Source of the DNA: RBG-16-66-20 sp964564865
GTDB taxonomy: Bacteria > Pseudomonadota > Gammaproteobacteria > Burkholderiales > SG8-39
DNA: 64,000 bases
Assembly: GCA_964564865.1 (NCBI GenBank)
Contig: CAZMDA010000001.1
Span: forward strand, 75,671 to 139,670
Direction: 5' to 3'
Below, one piece after another: positions 17,525 through 24,785 of the stretch. The translations under genes and the position numbers were made by a program. Position 1 is the stretch's first letter. Each line of letters begins with the position of its first letter. The notes beneath the pieces were generated by a model. It had not been told where the DNA came from, did no database searches, and saw nothing but the letters and a program-made list of their open reading frames with translations.

Positions 17525-18677
17525 CCAAGGAGCGCCGGCCGCGGTGCCTCCTGCCGTCCTTCCGCCGTCCACGCTGGGCGTGCTGGGCGGCGGGCAGCTC
17601 GGCCGCTTCTTCGTCATCGCCGCGCGCGAGATGGGCTACCGCGTCCATGTGCTGGATCCGGACCGGGGCAGCCCGGCCGGCGCGCTGGCCGACCGGCACC
17701 TCGCCGCGGCCTACGACGACGAGGCGGCGCTGGACGCGCTCGCCGCCGCCTGCGCCGCGGTCACCACCGAGTTCGAGAACGTGCCCGCCGAAAGCCTGGC
17801 GCGCCTCGCGCGCGCGACGCGCGTCGCCCCGTCCGCCGACTGCGTCGCGGTGTCGCAGGACCGCATCCGCGAGAAGGCCGCCTTCGCCGCGCACGGCCTG
17901 CCCGTGGGCCCGTATGCGCCGGTGACTGCGGAGGCGGACCTCGATCGGCTGGACCTCTACCCCGCGGTGCTCAAGCGCGCCCGCTTCGGCTATGACGGCA
18001 AGGGACAGGCGCGCGTCGCCTCGGCGGCCGAGGCGCGCGCGGCCTGGCAGGTGTTCGAGCGCGCGCCCTGCGTGCTGGAGCGCCGGCTGGACCTGGATTG
18101 CGAGGTCTCGGTGATCGTCGCGCGCGGCGCCGACGGCGCGAGCGCGGCATTCGCGGTGGCGGAGAACTCGCACCGCCACGGCATCCTCGACGTGTCCATC
18201 GCGCCGGCGCGCGTGGCGCCGGCGCTCGCCGCGGAAGCGCAGGCGATGGCCGCGCGCCTCGCCGCGGCGCTGGGCTACGTCGGCGTGCTCGGGGTGGAGT
18301 TCTTCGTGAGCGCAGGCAGGTTGCTGGTGAATGAAATCGCGCCCCGGCCGCACAACAGCGGCCACTACACCATCGACGCCTGCGTCACCAGCCAGTACCA
18401 GCAGCAGGTGCGCGCGCTGTGCGGCCTGCCGCTGGGCGATCCGGGCCTGCTCGCCCCGGCGGTGATGGTGAACGTGCTGGGCGAGGCCTGGCGCGCGGGC
18501 GAGCCCGACTGGTCGGCGGTGCTCGCCGAGCCGCGCGCGAAGCTGCACCTGTACGGCAAGGCCGAGGCGCGCCCCGGGCGCAAGATGGCGCACTTCACGG
18601 TGATGGACGCGGACCGCGCGCGCGCGCTCGAGGCGGCGCTGGCGATCCGCGCCCGCCTGGGCATCGGCGATGGCTGA
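17514..18677 (+). CDS. purK: N5-carboxyaminoimidazole ribonucleotide synthase
   Basis: This is a 387-residue ATP-grasp enzyme. LGVLGGGQLGRF (about residues 21-32) starts the N-terminal fold, VTTEFENVP follows, and LKRARFGYDGKGQARV is the ATP-grasp loop. The active-site stretch NEIAPRPHNSGHYTIDACVTSQ and the C-terminal LHLYGKAEARPGRKMAHFTV are diagnostic. It makes N5-CAIR from AIR, bicarbonate and ATP. The first about 20 residues before the fold are Pro/Ala-rich, so a later start cannot be excluded. Its 3' end overlaps tsaC by 8 bases. Confidence 0.96.
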   Translation: MSPSQGAPAAVPPAVLPPSTLGVLGGGQLGRFFVIAAREMGYRVHVLDPDRGSPAGALADRHLAAAYDDEAALDALAAACAAVTTEFENVPAESLARLARATRVAPSADCVAVSQDRIREKAAFAAHGLPVGPYAPVTAEADLDRLDLYPAVLKRARFGYDGKGQARVASAAEARAAWQVFERAPCVLERRLDLDCEVSVIVARGADGASAAFAVAENSHRHGILDVSIAPARVAPALAAEAQAMAARLAAALGYVGVLGVEFFVSAGRLLVNEIAPRPHNSGHYTIDACVTSQYQQQVRALCGLPLGDPGLLAPAVMVNVLGEAWRAGEPDWSAVLAEPRAKLHLYGKAEARPGRKMAHFTVMDADRARALEAALAIRARLGIGDG

Positions 18678-19614
18678 CGAGGTGGCGCGCGCGGCGCGGC
18701 TGCTGCGCGAGGGCCGGCTGGTCGCGTTTCCCACCGAGACCGTCTATGGGCTGGGCGCGGATGCCTCGAGCGCAACTGCGGTCGCGCGCCTGTATGCCGC
18801 AAAGCGCCGTCCCGTCGAGCATCCGGTGATCGTGCATTTCGCGGACGCCGAGGGCGCGTTCGCCTGGGCGCGCGAGGTGCCGGAGGCGGCGCGCAGGCTC
18901 GCGGCGAAGTTCTGGCCCGGGCCGCTCACGCTGATCCTCAAGCGCGCGAAGCAGGCGGGCGATTTCGTCACCGGCGGCCAGGACACGGTGGGCTTGCGCG
19001 TGCCCTCGCACCCGGTGGCGCAGGCGCTGCTGCGGGAATTCGGCGGCGCGATCGCCGCGCCGTCGGCCAATCGCTTCGGCGAGGTGAGCGCCACCAGCGC
19101 GGCGCATGTGCGCGAGGACCTCGCCGCGGAGGCGGACCTGGTCCTGGAAGGCGGGGAGAGCGACATCGGCATCGAGTCCACCATCGTCGACCTGTCGGGC
19201 GGCAAGGCGGTGCTGCTCCGGCCGGGACACATCGGCGTTGCCGAGCTCGAGGCCGCGCTCGGGGAGAAGCTCGCGGCGAAGGCGGCCGGCGCACCGCGGC
19301 ATTCGGGGGGCCTGGAGCGCCACTACGCGCCGCGCACCCCGGCGCAGCTGGTGGCGCCGCACGAGCTGGATGCGGAGATCGGCAAGTGGCACGCGAAGGG
19401 GACCGAGGTCGCGGTGCTCGCGTTCTCGCGCCCCGACGAGCGCGTGGACTTCTGGCTGCGCATGCCGAAGGATCCGGTCGCCTATGCGCAGAAGCTCTAT
19501 GCCGCGCTGCGCGAGCTGGACGGCGCCGGCTGCGCGCGCATCCTCATCGAGGCGCCGCCGCCAGACGAGCGCTGGGCGGCGGTCTCGGACCGCCTGCGGC
19601 GCGCCGCGGCGTAG
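18670..19614 (+). CDS. L-threonylcarbamoyladenylate synthase, Sua5-type
   Basis: This 314-residue protein has an N-terminal YrdC domain (FPTETVYGLGADA near residue 20, KRRPVEHPVIVHF, FWPGPLTLILKRAKQ, GLRVPSHPVAQALL, APSANRFGEVSAT). A shorter C-terminal Sua5 domain follows after a linker with GLERHYAPRTP. It makes threonylcarbamoyl-AMP for the t6A37 modification of ANN-reading tRNAs. TsaD, which uses this product, is encoded at 58381-59406. The gene overlaps purK by 8 bases. Its TAG stop forms part of a TAGAAT box just before the next small gene. Confidence 0.94.
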   Translation: MADEVARAARLLREGRLVAFPTETVYGLGADASSATAVARLYAAKRRPVEHPVIVHFADAEGAFAWAREVPEAARRLAAKFWPGPLTLILKRAKQAGDFVTGGQDTVGLRVPSHPVAQALLREFGGAIAAPSANRFGEVSATSAAHVREDLAAEADLVLEGGESDIGIESTIVDLSGGKAVLLRPGHIGVAELEAALGEKLAAKAAGAPRHSGGLERHYAPRTPAQLVAPHELDAEIGKWHAKGTEVAVLAFSRPDERVDFWLRMPKDPVAYAQKLYAALRELDGAGCARILIEAPPPDERWAAVSDRLRRAAA

Positions 19615-19624
19615 AATCCGCGCC

Positions 19625-19936
19625 ATGCGCAGGTTCCTGATTGCAGCGGTCGCCGTGCTCGCCGCCGGCTGCGCCAGCCACGGCCAGGTGAGCGGCGGCA
19701 CGGGCAGCGTCAGCTTCCAGGTGAATTCCAGCCGCGCGGCGCTGATCGCGGTGGGCATCCTCGCCATCGTCTCCGAGCACGAGCGCGAGCAGGGCTCCGT
19801 CCATTCCAACCCGCTCACCGCGTTCGACCCGGCCGCCGGGCGCGCGGTGCCGCCGATGGACGCCGCGCGCAAGGTGCACGAGCAGGACTGCTCCAGGCCG
19901 TTCGAGGACTGGTCGGCCAACCTGCGCTGCCGGTAG
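19625..19936 (+). CDS. Small putative lipoprotein, function unknown
   Basis: This 103-residue protein begins MRRFLIAAVAVLAAGCASHG, with a lipobox-like LAAGC that puts the modified Cys at about residue 16, so outer- or inner-membrane lipoprotein export is likely. The mature part contains a short hydrophobic stretch (AALIAVGILAIVS, about residues 39-51) and ends in two Cys-containing segments (QDCSRPFEDW and LRCR). I recognise no domain. It starts 10 bases after the tsaC stop and is followed by a palindrome before the convergent phoD-like gene. Confidence 0.75.
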   Translation: MRRFLIAAVAVLAAGCASHGQVSGGTGSVSFQVNSSRAALIAVGILAIVSEHEREQGSVHSNPLTAFDPAAGRAVPPMDAARKVHEQDCSRPFEDWSANLRCR

Positions 19937-19955
19937 CACGCCCGTGGCGGCGGCA

Positions 19956-19977
19956 AATGTAACCGATCGGTTACATT
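19956..19977. repeat. 22-bp perfect palindrome between convergent genes
   Basis: The core TGTAACCGATCGGTTACA is flanked by AA on the left and TT on the right, extending perfect symmetry to 22 bases. It lies in the 47-base gap between the convergent lipoprotein and PhoD-type genes. The same 18-base core occurs at 52267-52284, again between convergent genes. It may be a bidirectional terminator or RNA stabiliser; a TetR-type operator is the alternative. No T-run follows on either side. Confidence 0.85.
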
Positions 19978-19983
19978 GGTCGG

Positions 19984-21504
19984 CTAGGCGCGCCGCGGTC
20001 CCGGTGTTCCATCCTCCACCACGAAGCTCGCCAGCGTGCGGCACGCGGCATCGGGCCGGGTCACCGAGTCCATGGCGCGCAGGTCGGCGCGCGTTTCCCT
20101 GGCGCTGACCGCCATCCGCACGTAGCCGCGATACCGGCTGTCCACCAGCTTCATGTGCGGGTTGTCCGGCAGGAACGCGTTCAGCCGCTCCTGCGCCCAG
20201 GCCTGCGAGGTGATGGAGGTGCAGACGAACTCGCTGGCGATGGCCGGCGATGAGGGATCGTCGAAATCGCGCTTCAGCTCCGACACATTGAACGAGTGCA
20301 CGTCCCCGCCCAGCACCACCGGGTTGGCGACGCGGTGCTCGAGCAGCGCATCGAACAGCCGCGCGCGCGCCGCCGGGTAGCCGTCCCAGCCGTCGGTCCA
20401 GGCGCGCCGGCCTTCGCCGGGCAGCTGGTCGAACTGCGCCATCGGCGTCTGCTGCGCGAGCAGGTTCCAGCGCGCGCCGGATTGTGCCAGCGCGCCCGAG
20501 AGCCAGCGCTCCTGCGCGCGGCCCAGCATGCTGCGGTTCGGGTTCGCGAGCGCCTCGCACTCGGCGACGTTGACGGTGTTCGAGCCGCCGCGGCGGTTCG
20601 GCCGCGGGCAGGCCTGCCAGGAACGGTACTGGCGGTCGTCCAGGACGTAGAAGCGCGCGAGGCTGCCCCAGCCGAGCTGGGTGTGGATGCGCATGTCCGG
20701 GCCGTCCGGCTTCATGCGTTCCGGCAGCGGCATGTGCTCGTAGTAGGCGCGGTAGGCGGCGGCGCGGCGCGCGAGGAACCGCTCCTTCGGCATGCCGTCT
20801 TCGGGACGGTCGTCGGCGTAGTCGTTGTCCACCTCGTGATCGTCCCAGGTCACGATCCACGGGCAGGCGGCGTGCGCCGCCTGCAGGTCCGGGTCGGACT
20901 TGTACAGCGCGTAGCGCGCGCGGTAGTCGGCCAGGGTGTAGGGCTCGCCGCCGGTGTGGGCACGCACGTGGTCGCGGCCCCAGGACGATTCGTAGATGTA
21001 GTCGCCGAGGAACGCCACCAGGTCCGGCGCATCGGCGACGATGTGGCGGTAGGCGTTGAAGTAGCCCTGCTCGTAGTGCTGGCAGGAGGCGAAGGCGAAC
21101 GTCAGGCGCCCGGGCGACGCAGTCGTTGCCGGCGCGGTGCGCGTGCGGCCGACGGGGCTGTGCGCGTCGCCGGCGCGGAAGCGGTACCAGTACCAGCGCT
21201 CCGGCTCCAGCCCTTTCGGCTCGACGTGGACGGCATGCGCCCACTCGGGCGAGGCCTCGGCGGTGCCGGCGGCCACCACGTTGCGCATCGCCTCGTCGGT
21301 GGCCACCTCCCAGCGCACCGGGACGGCGACCGGGTCGAGCCCGCCCGCCAGGCGCGTCCAGAGCACGAAGCCGCCCGGGTGCGGGTAGCCGCTTGCGACG
21401 CCGAGGGTGAAGGGGTTGTCGCGCAGGCGCGGCTGCGCGCGCAGCAGGGCGGGGGCGGCGCCGGCGGCGAGCAGTGAGCCGAGGAAGGCGCGGCGGGTGG
21501 CCAT
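19984..21504 (-). CDS. PhoD-type alkaline phosphatase/phosphodiesterase
   Basis: This 506-residue protein has a twin-arginine signal (ATRRAFLGSLLAAGAAPALLRAQ), so folded export to the periplasm is expected. The PhoD N-terminal domain (FTLGVASGYPHPGGFVLWTR) precedes the metallophosphatase domain. Metal-binding motifs are visible: FASCQHYEQGYF, FLGDYIYESSWG, TWDDHEVDNDYADD and VVLGGDVHSFN. PhoD enzymes release phosphate from diesters and monoesters using Ca and Fe. It stands alone between the convergent lipoprotein gene and the lacI-type gene, which lies 21 bases upstream on the same strand. Confidence 0.93.
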   Translation of the reverse strand: MATRRAFLGSLLAAGAAPALLRAQPRLRDNPFTLGVASGYPHPGGFVLWTRLAGGLDPVAVPVRWEVATDEAMRNVVAAGTAEASPEWAHAVHVEPKGLEPERWYWYRFRAGDAHSPVGRTRTAPATTASPGRLTFAFASCQHYEQGYFNAYRHIVADAPDLVAFLGDYIYESSWGRDHVRAHTGGEPYTLADYRARYALYKSDPDLQAAHAACPWIVTWDDHEVDNDYADDRPEDGMPKERFLARRAAAYRAYYEHMPLPERMKPDGPDMRIHTQLGWGSLARFYVLDDRQYRSWQACPRPNRRGGSNTVNVAECEALANPNRSMLGRAQERWLSGALAQSGARWNLLAQQTPMAQFDQLPGEGRRAWTDGWDGYPAARARLFDALLEHRVANPVVLGGDVHSFNVSELKRDFDDPSSPAIASEFVCTSITSQAWAQERLNAFLPDNPHMKLVDSRYRGYVRMAVSARETRADLRAMDSVTRPDAACRTLASFVVEDGTPGPRRA

Positions 21505-21525
21505 GCGCTAGGGTAACCGAGGCGC

Positions 21526-22545
21526 TCAGCCCGGCGGCGCAGTGCTCTCGCGCACCACCAGGTGCACCGGGATCTCGTGCGATTTCGGCACCTCGCCGCC
21601 GCCGATGCGCGCCAGCATCCGCTCGGCGGCGATGCGGCCGATGTCGGCCACCGGAATGTGGACCGTCGTCAGCGCCGGCGAGAACTCGCCGGCGAGCTCG
21701 ATGTCGTCGAACCCGGTCACCGAGAGCCGGCCCGGGACCGCGATGCCGCGCGCGGCTGCCTCGAGCAGCGCGCCGATCGCGAGCAGGTCGTTGCCGCAAA
21801 CCAGCGCGGTGAAGCGCTCGCCGGAGTCGAGCAGGCGGCCGAGCGCGACGCGACCCGCGGGGATGCCGAACGGCGTCTCGAGCACCCGGCGCTCCGGCAG
21901 CTCGAGCCCGCGCGCGGCGAGCGCCTCGCGCACGCCCGCGATCCGCTCCCGGGCGCGGTCGTTGCTCGTCGTGCGCCCGGAGATCATGGCGAAGTCCCGG
22001 TGGCCGAGCGCCATCAGGTGCTGCGCGACGCTCGCCGCCGCGAGGCGGTTGGAGAAGCCGAGCGAATAGTGGATCCGGCTGGCATCGGTGGCCCAGGTGA
22101 GCTCGACCGGGATCGCCGCCTTCGCCAGCAGCCGGTGCAGGTCCGGGCTGTGGTCCAGCCCCACCAGCACCACGCCGTCCACGCCGCGCTCGACCAGCGC
22201 CGACACCACCTTCGCCTCGGCCTCGAGGTCGTACTCATGGCTGCCCACGAGCAGGGTGTAGCCCTCGCGCGCGATGCGCTGCTGCAGCGCCTGGGTGGAG
22301 GCCGCGAAGATCGGGTTGTCCAGCGTGGGCACCACCGCGCCGATGGTGCGCGAGCGGCGCGAGGCGAGCGCGCGCGCCGCGCCGTGGGGCACATAGCTCA
22401 GGCGCGCGGCCGCGGCGAGGATCCGCTCGCGCGTCTCCGGCTGCACCAGGGCGGGCGCGGCGAGCGCGCGCGACGCGGTGGACAGGGACACGCCGGCGGC
22501 GCGGGCGACATCCGACAGGCGCGCGGCAGGGAGTCTGGGGGCCAC
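21526..22545 (-). CDS. LacI-family transcriptional regulator of the adjacent dehydrogenase operon
   Basis: This 339-residue protein starts at GTG 22545. The LacI HTH and hinge are clear: ARLSDVARAAGVSLSTASRAL (about residues 8-28), then RERILAAAARLSYVPHGAARAL. A periplasmic-binding-like sensor domain follows, ending GFDDIELAGEFSPALTTVHIPV. It is divergent from the HpsN-like operon, and a perfect LacI-type operator overlaps that operon's transcription start. An imperfect second copy (GAAAGCGATTCC, 22571-22582) lies close to its own start and would allow autoregulation. The effector is unknown; a substrate of the adjacent operon is likely. Confidence 0.93.
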   Translation of the reverse strand: MAPRLPAARLSDVARAAGVSLSTASRALAAPALVQPETRERILAAAARLSYVPHGAARALASRRSRTIGAVVPTLDNPIFAASTQALQQRIAREGYTLLVGSHEYDLEAEAKVVSALVERGVDGVVLVGLDHSPDLHRLLAKAAIPVELTWATDASRIHYSLGFSNRLAAASVAQHLMALGHRDFAMISGRTTSNDRARERIAGVREALAARGLELPERRVLETPFGIPAGRVALGRLLDSGERFTALVCGNDLLAIGALLEAAARGIAVPGRLSVTGFDDIELAGEFSPALTTVHIPVADIGRIAAERMLARIGGGEVPKSHEIPVHLVVRESTAPPG

Positions 22546-22605
22546 GCGCGAAGCATAGCAAAGGCCGCCTGAAAGCGATTCCACGCAGGATTGCTGCGGC
22601 GCAGC

Positions 22606-22634
22606 TTGACAGTGCTTTACCGGCTCCATACTCT
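22606..22634 (+). promoter_or_regulatory. Sigma70 promoter of the HpsN-like operon
   Basis: TTGACA (22606-22611) and TACTCT (22629-22634) are separated by exactly 17 bases. The predicted start point is about 22641, inside the LacI operator and 30 bases before the ATG at 22671. Confidence 0.8.
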
Positions 22635-22637
22635 TCG

Positions 22638-22653
22638 ATGAAAGCGCTTTCAT
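22638..22653. promoter_or_regulatory. LacI-type operator, perfect 16-bp palindrome
   Basis: ATGAAAGCGCTTTCAT is a perfect palindrome of the LacI/GalR class with the central CG step. It covers the predicted transcription start immediately downstream of the -10 box, a position where bound repressor would block initiation. Its place beside a divergent lacI-type gene makes that protein the obvious binder. Confidence 0.85.
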
Positions 22654-22670
22654 TCTTGACCTGGAAACCC

Positions 22671-23984
22671 ATGCCTACGACCTACCTGAAGAAGGCCGGC
22701 AAGACACCCGAGACGCAGACCGAATCCGCGCGCGCCGTGGTCGCGGAGATGCTGGCCGAGATCGAGCAGCGCGGCGAGCAGGCGGTGCGCGACTACGCGG
22801 CGAAGCTCGACCGCTGGACGGGCGAGATCCTGGTCAGCCGCGAGGAAATCGAGCGCCGGACCGCCGGCGTCGCCGCCGGCGTGAAGCGCGACATCGAGTT
22901 CGCCACCGAGCAGGTGCGCAGGTTCGCGCTCGCCCAGCGCGCTTCCTGCACCGAGTTCTCGACGCCGCTGCACGGCGGGCTGACCGCCGGCCAGCGCCTG
23001 ATCCCGGTCAATGTCGCCGGCTGCTACGTGCCCACGGGGCGCTACGCGCACATCGCCTCGGCCTACATGAGCATCGCCACCGCCAAGGCGGCCGGGGTGC
23101 CCACGGTGGTGGCCTGCTCGACGCCCTATCGCGGCGAAGGCATCCATCCGGAGGTGCTCTACGCCATGAAGGTCGCCGGGGCGGACCTCATCATGACGCT
23201 GGGCGGCGTGCAGGCCATCGCGAGCCTCGCCCATGGCCTCTTCACGGGCAAGCCGGCCGACATCGTCGTTGGTCCGGGCAACAAGTTCGTCGCCGAGGCC
23301 AAGCGCGCCCTCTACGGCAAGGTCGGCATCGACGTCTTCGCGGGACCGTCGGAGATCGCGGTCATCGCCGACGACTCCGCCGACCCGCTGATCGTCGCCT
23401 CGGACCTGGTCGGCCAGGCCGAGCACGGCCATGAGTCGCCGGCGTGGCTGATGACCACCTCGCGCAAGCTGGCCGAGGAGGTGATGCGCCTGGTGCCCGG
23501 CCTGATCGAGAAGCTGCCGCCGACGGCGCGCGAAGCCGCGGGCGCCGCCTGGCGCGACTACGGCGAGGTGCTGCTGTGCGAGAGCCGCGAGGAGATGGCG
23601 CAGGCCTCGGACCGGTATGCGCCCGAGCACCTCGAGGTGCACGCGCGCGACCTGGACTGGTGGCTCGCCACGCTCACCTGCTACGGGTCGCTGTTCCTCG
23701 GCGAGGAAACGACGGTCGCCTTCGGCGACAAGGCTTCGGGCCCGAACCACATCCTCCCCACCAAGGGCGCGGCGCGCTACTCCGGCGGCCTGTCGGTGCA
23801 CAAGTTCATCAAGACGGTGACCTGGCAGCGCATGACGCGCGAGGCCAACCGCGACATCGCCCAGGTGACCGCGCGCATCTCGCGCCTGGAGGGCATGGAG
23901 GCGCATGCGCGCACGGCGGACGACCGGCTGGCGAAGTACTTCCCGGCCGAGCGCTTCGACAAGGGCGCGCCCGTCGCATCATGA
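22671..23984 (+). CDS. Histidinol dehydrogenase-family enzyme, sulfopropanediol 3-dehydrogenase (HpsN)-like
   Basis: This 437-residue HisD-fold protein has IPVNVAGCYVPTGRYAHIAS, VVGPGNKFVAEAKRALYGKVGID, GQAEHGHES (Gln and His metal ligands), YAPEHLEVHA (catalytic Glu-His) and EAHA near the C-terminus (His ligand). The C-terminal half reads FGDKASGPNHILPTKGAARY then GGLSVHKFIKTVTWQRM. This resembles HpsN, which oxidises dihydroxypropanesulfonate to sulfolactate, more than histidine-pathway HisD. It is the first gene of a LacI-controlled catabolic operon with no his genes around. I start at 22671 because the upstream in-frame ATG at 22638 lies within the operator and before the predicted transcript start. 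The exact substrate is unproven. Confidence 0.7.
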   Translation: MPTTYLKKAGKTPETQTESARAVVAEMLAEIEQRGEQAVRDYAAKLDRWTGEILVSREEIERRTAGVAAGVKRDIEFATEQVRRFALAQRASCTEFSTPLHGGLTAGQRLIPVNVAGCYVPTGRYAHIASAYMSIATAKAAGVPTVVACSTPYRGEGIHPEVLYAMKVAGADLIMTLGGVQAIASLAHGLFTGKPADIVVGPGNKFVAEAKRALYGKVGIDVFAGPSEIAVIADDSADPLIVASDLVGQAEHGHESPAWLMTTSRKLAEEVMRLVPGLIEKLPPTAREAAGAAWRDYGEVLLCESREEMAQASDRYAPEHLEVHARDLDWWLATLTCYGSLFLGEETTVAFGDKASGPNHILPTKGAARYSGGLSVHKFIKTVTWQRMTREANRDIAQVTARISRLEGMEAHARTADDRLAKYFPAERFDKGAPVAS

Positions 23985-24739
23985 GCATCGCCGCCCTGTT
24001 CGACCTGAGCGGCCGGGTCGCGCTCGTGACCGGCGCCAACTCGGGCATTGGCCGCGCCATCGCCGGCGCCCTGGCCGAAGCGGGCGCGCGCGTGGTGCTG
24101 GTCGCGCGCCGCGCGAAGGAACTCGCCGAGGCGCAGCGGGAGATCGGCAGGGGCGCCGCCGCGCTGCCCTGCGACCTCACCGACCGCAGGGCGCTGGGCG
24201 AGTGCGCCGCGAGCGCGCCGTCGTTCTTCGGCGCCCCGGACATCCTCGTCAGCGCGGCGGGCGTGAACGTGCGCAAGCCGATGCTGGACGTCACCGAATC
24301 CGATTGGGACGCCAGCATCCGGCTCAACCTCGAGGCGCCGTTCTTCCTCGCGCAGAAGCTGGCGCCGGCGATGATCGCGAAGGGCTGGGGCCGCATCATC
24401 AACATCGCCTCGCTGCAGTCGGTGCGCGCATTCCGCGACAGCGCGCCCTACGGCGCCTCCAAGGGCGGCGTGATGCAGCTGACGCGCGCGCAGGCCGAGG
24501 CCTGGTCGCGGCACGGCGTCACCGCCAACGCCATCGGCCCGGGCTTCTTCGCCACGCCGCTCACCGCGCCGGTGGCGAGCGATCCGGCGCGCTGGCAGGC
24601 GATGGCCGAGAGGACCTTCGCCGGCCGCAACGGCGAGCTCGCCGACCTGCGCGGCGCGGCGGTGTTCCTCGCCAGCCGCGCCTCGGACTACGTGACGGGC
24701 CAGACCCTGTTCGTCGATGGAGGCTTCTCGGCCGGTTGA
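23981..24739 (+). CDS. SDR-family oxidoreductase
   Basis: This is a 252-residue classical SDR. The cofactor motif is TGANSGIGRA (about residues 18-27), with VSAAG, an active-site serine in INIASLQS and the catalytic YGASK at about 159-163. It ends in VTGQTLFVDGGFSAG as is usual. Arg residues after the second strand (VARRAKE) could favour NADP. The ATG overlaps the stop of the HpsN-like gene (ATGA), so both proteins are made together. In known dihydroxypropanesulfonate pathways additional alcohol dehydrogenases interconvert stereoisomers, a role this enzyme could fill; this is inference. Confidence 0.85.
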   Translation: MSIAALFDLSGRVALVTGANSGIGRAIAGALAEAGARVVLVARRAKELAEAQREIGRGAAALPCDLTDRRALGECAASAPSFFGAPDILVSAAGVNVRKPMLDVTESDWDASIRLNLEAPFFLAQKLAPAMIAKGWGRIINIASLQSVRAFRDSAPYGASKGGVMQLTRAQAEAWSRHGVTANAIGPGFFATPLTAPVASDPARWQAMAERTFAGRNGELADLRGAAVFLASRASDYVTGQTLFVDGGFSAG

Positions 24740-24751
24740 TCGGCGCGGGGA

Positions 24752-24779
24752 ATCGGAAACGGAGCATCGGAAACGGAGC
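24752..24779 (+). repeat. 14-bp perfect tandem duplication carrying the sulfatase ribosome-binding site
   Basis: ATCGGAAACGGAGC occurs twice head to tail (24752-24765 and 24766-24779), immediately before ATGCGCATGAGC. Each copy holds a GGAG. The second GGAG is seven bases from the ATG at 24786, an ideal spacing. Confidence 0.9.
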
Positions 24780-24785
24780 ATGCGC

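Noticed and set aside
22638..22670. Upstream ATG for the HpsN-like gene
   Set aside because: It lies within the LacI operator and just ahead of the transcription start predicted from the promoter boxes.
22671..23984. hisD of histidine biosynthesis
   Set aside because: No other his genes nearby, LacI-controlled catabolic context, and the C-terminal motif FGDKASGPNHILPTKGAARY resembles the HpsN-type clade.
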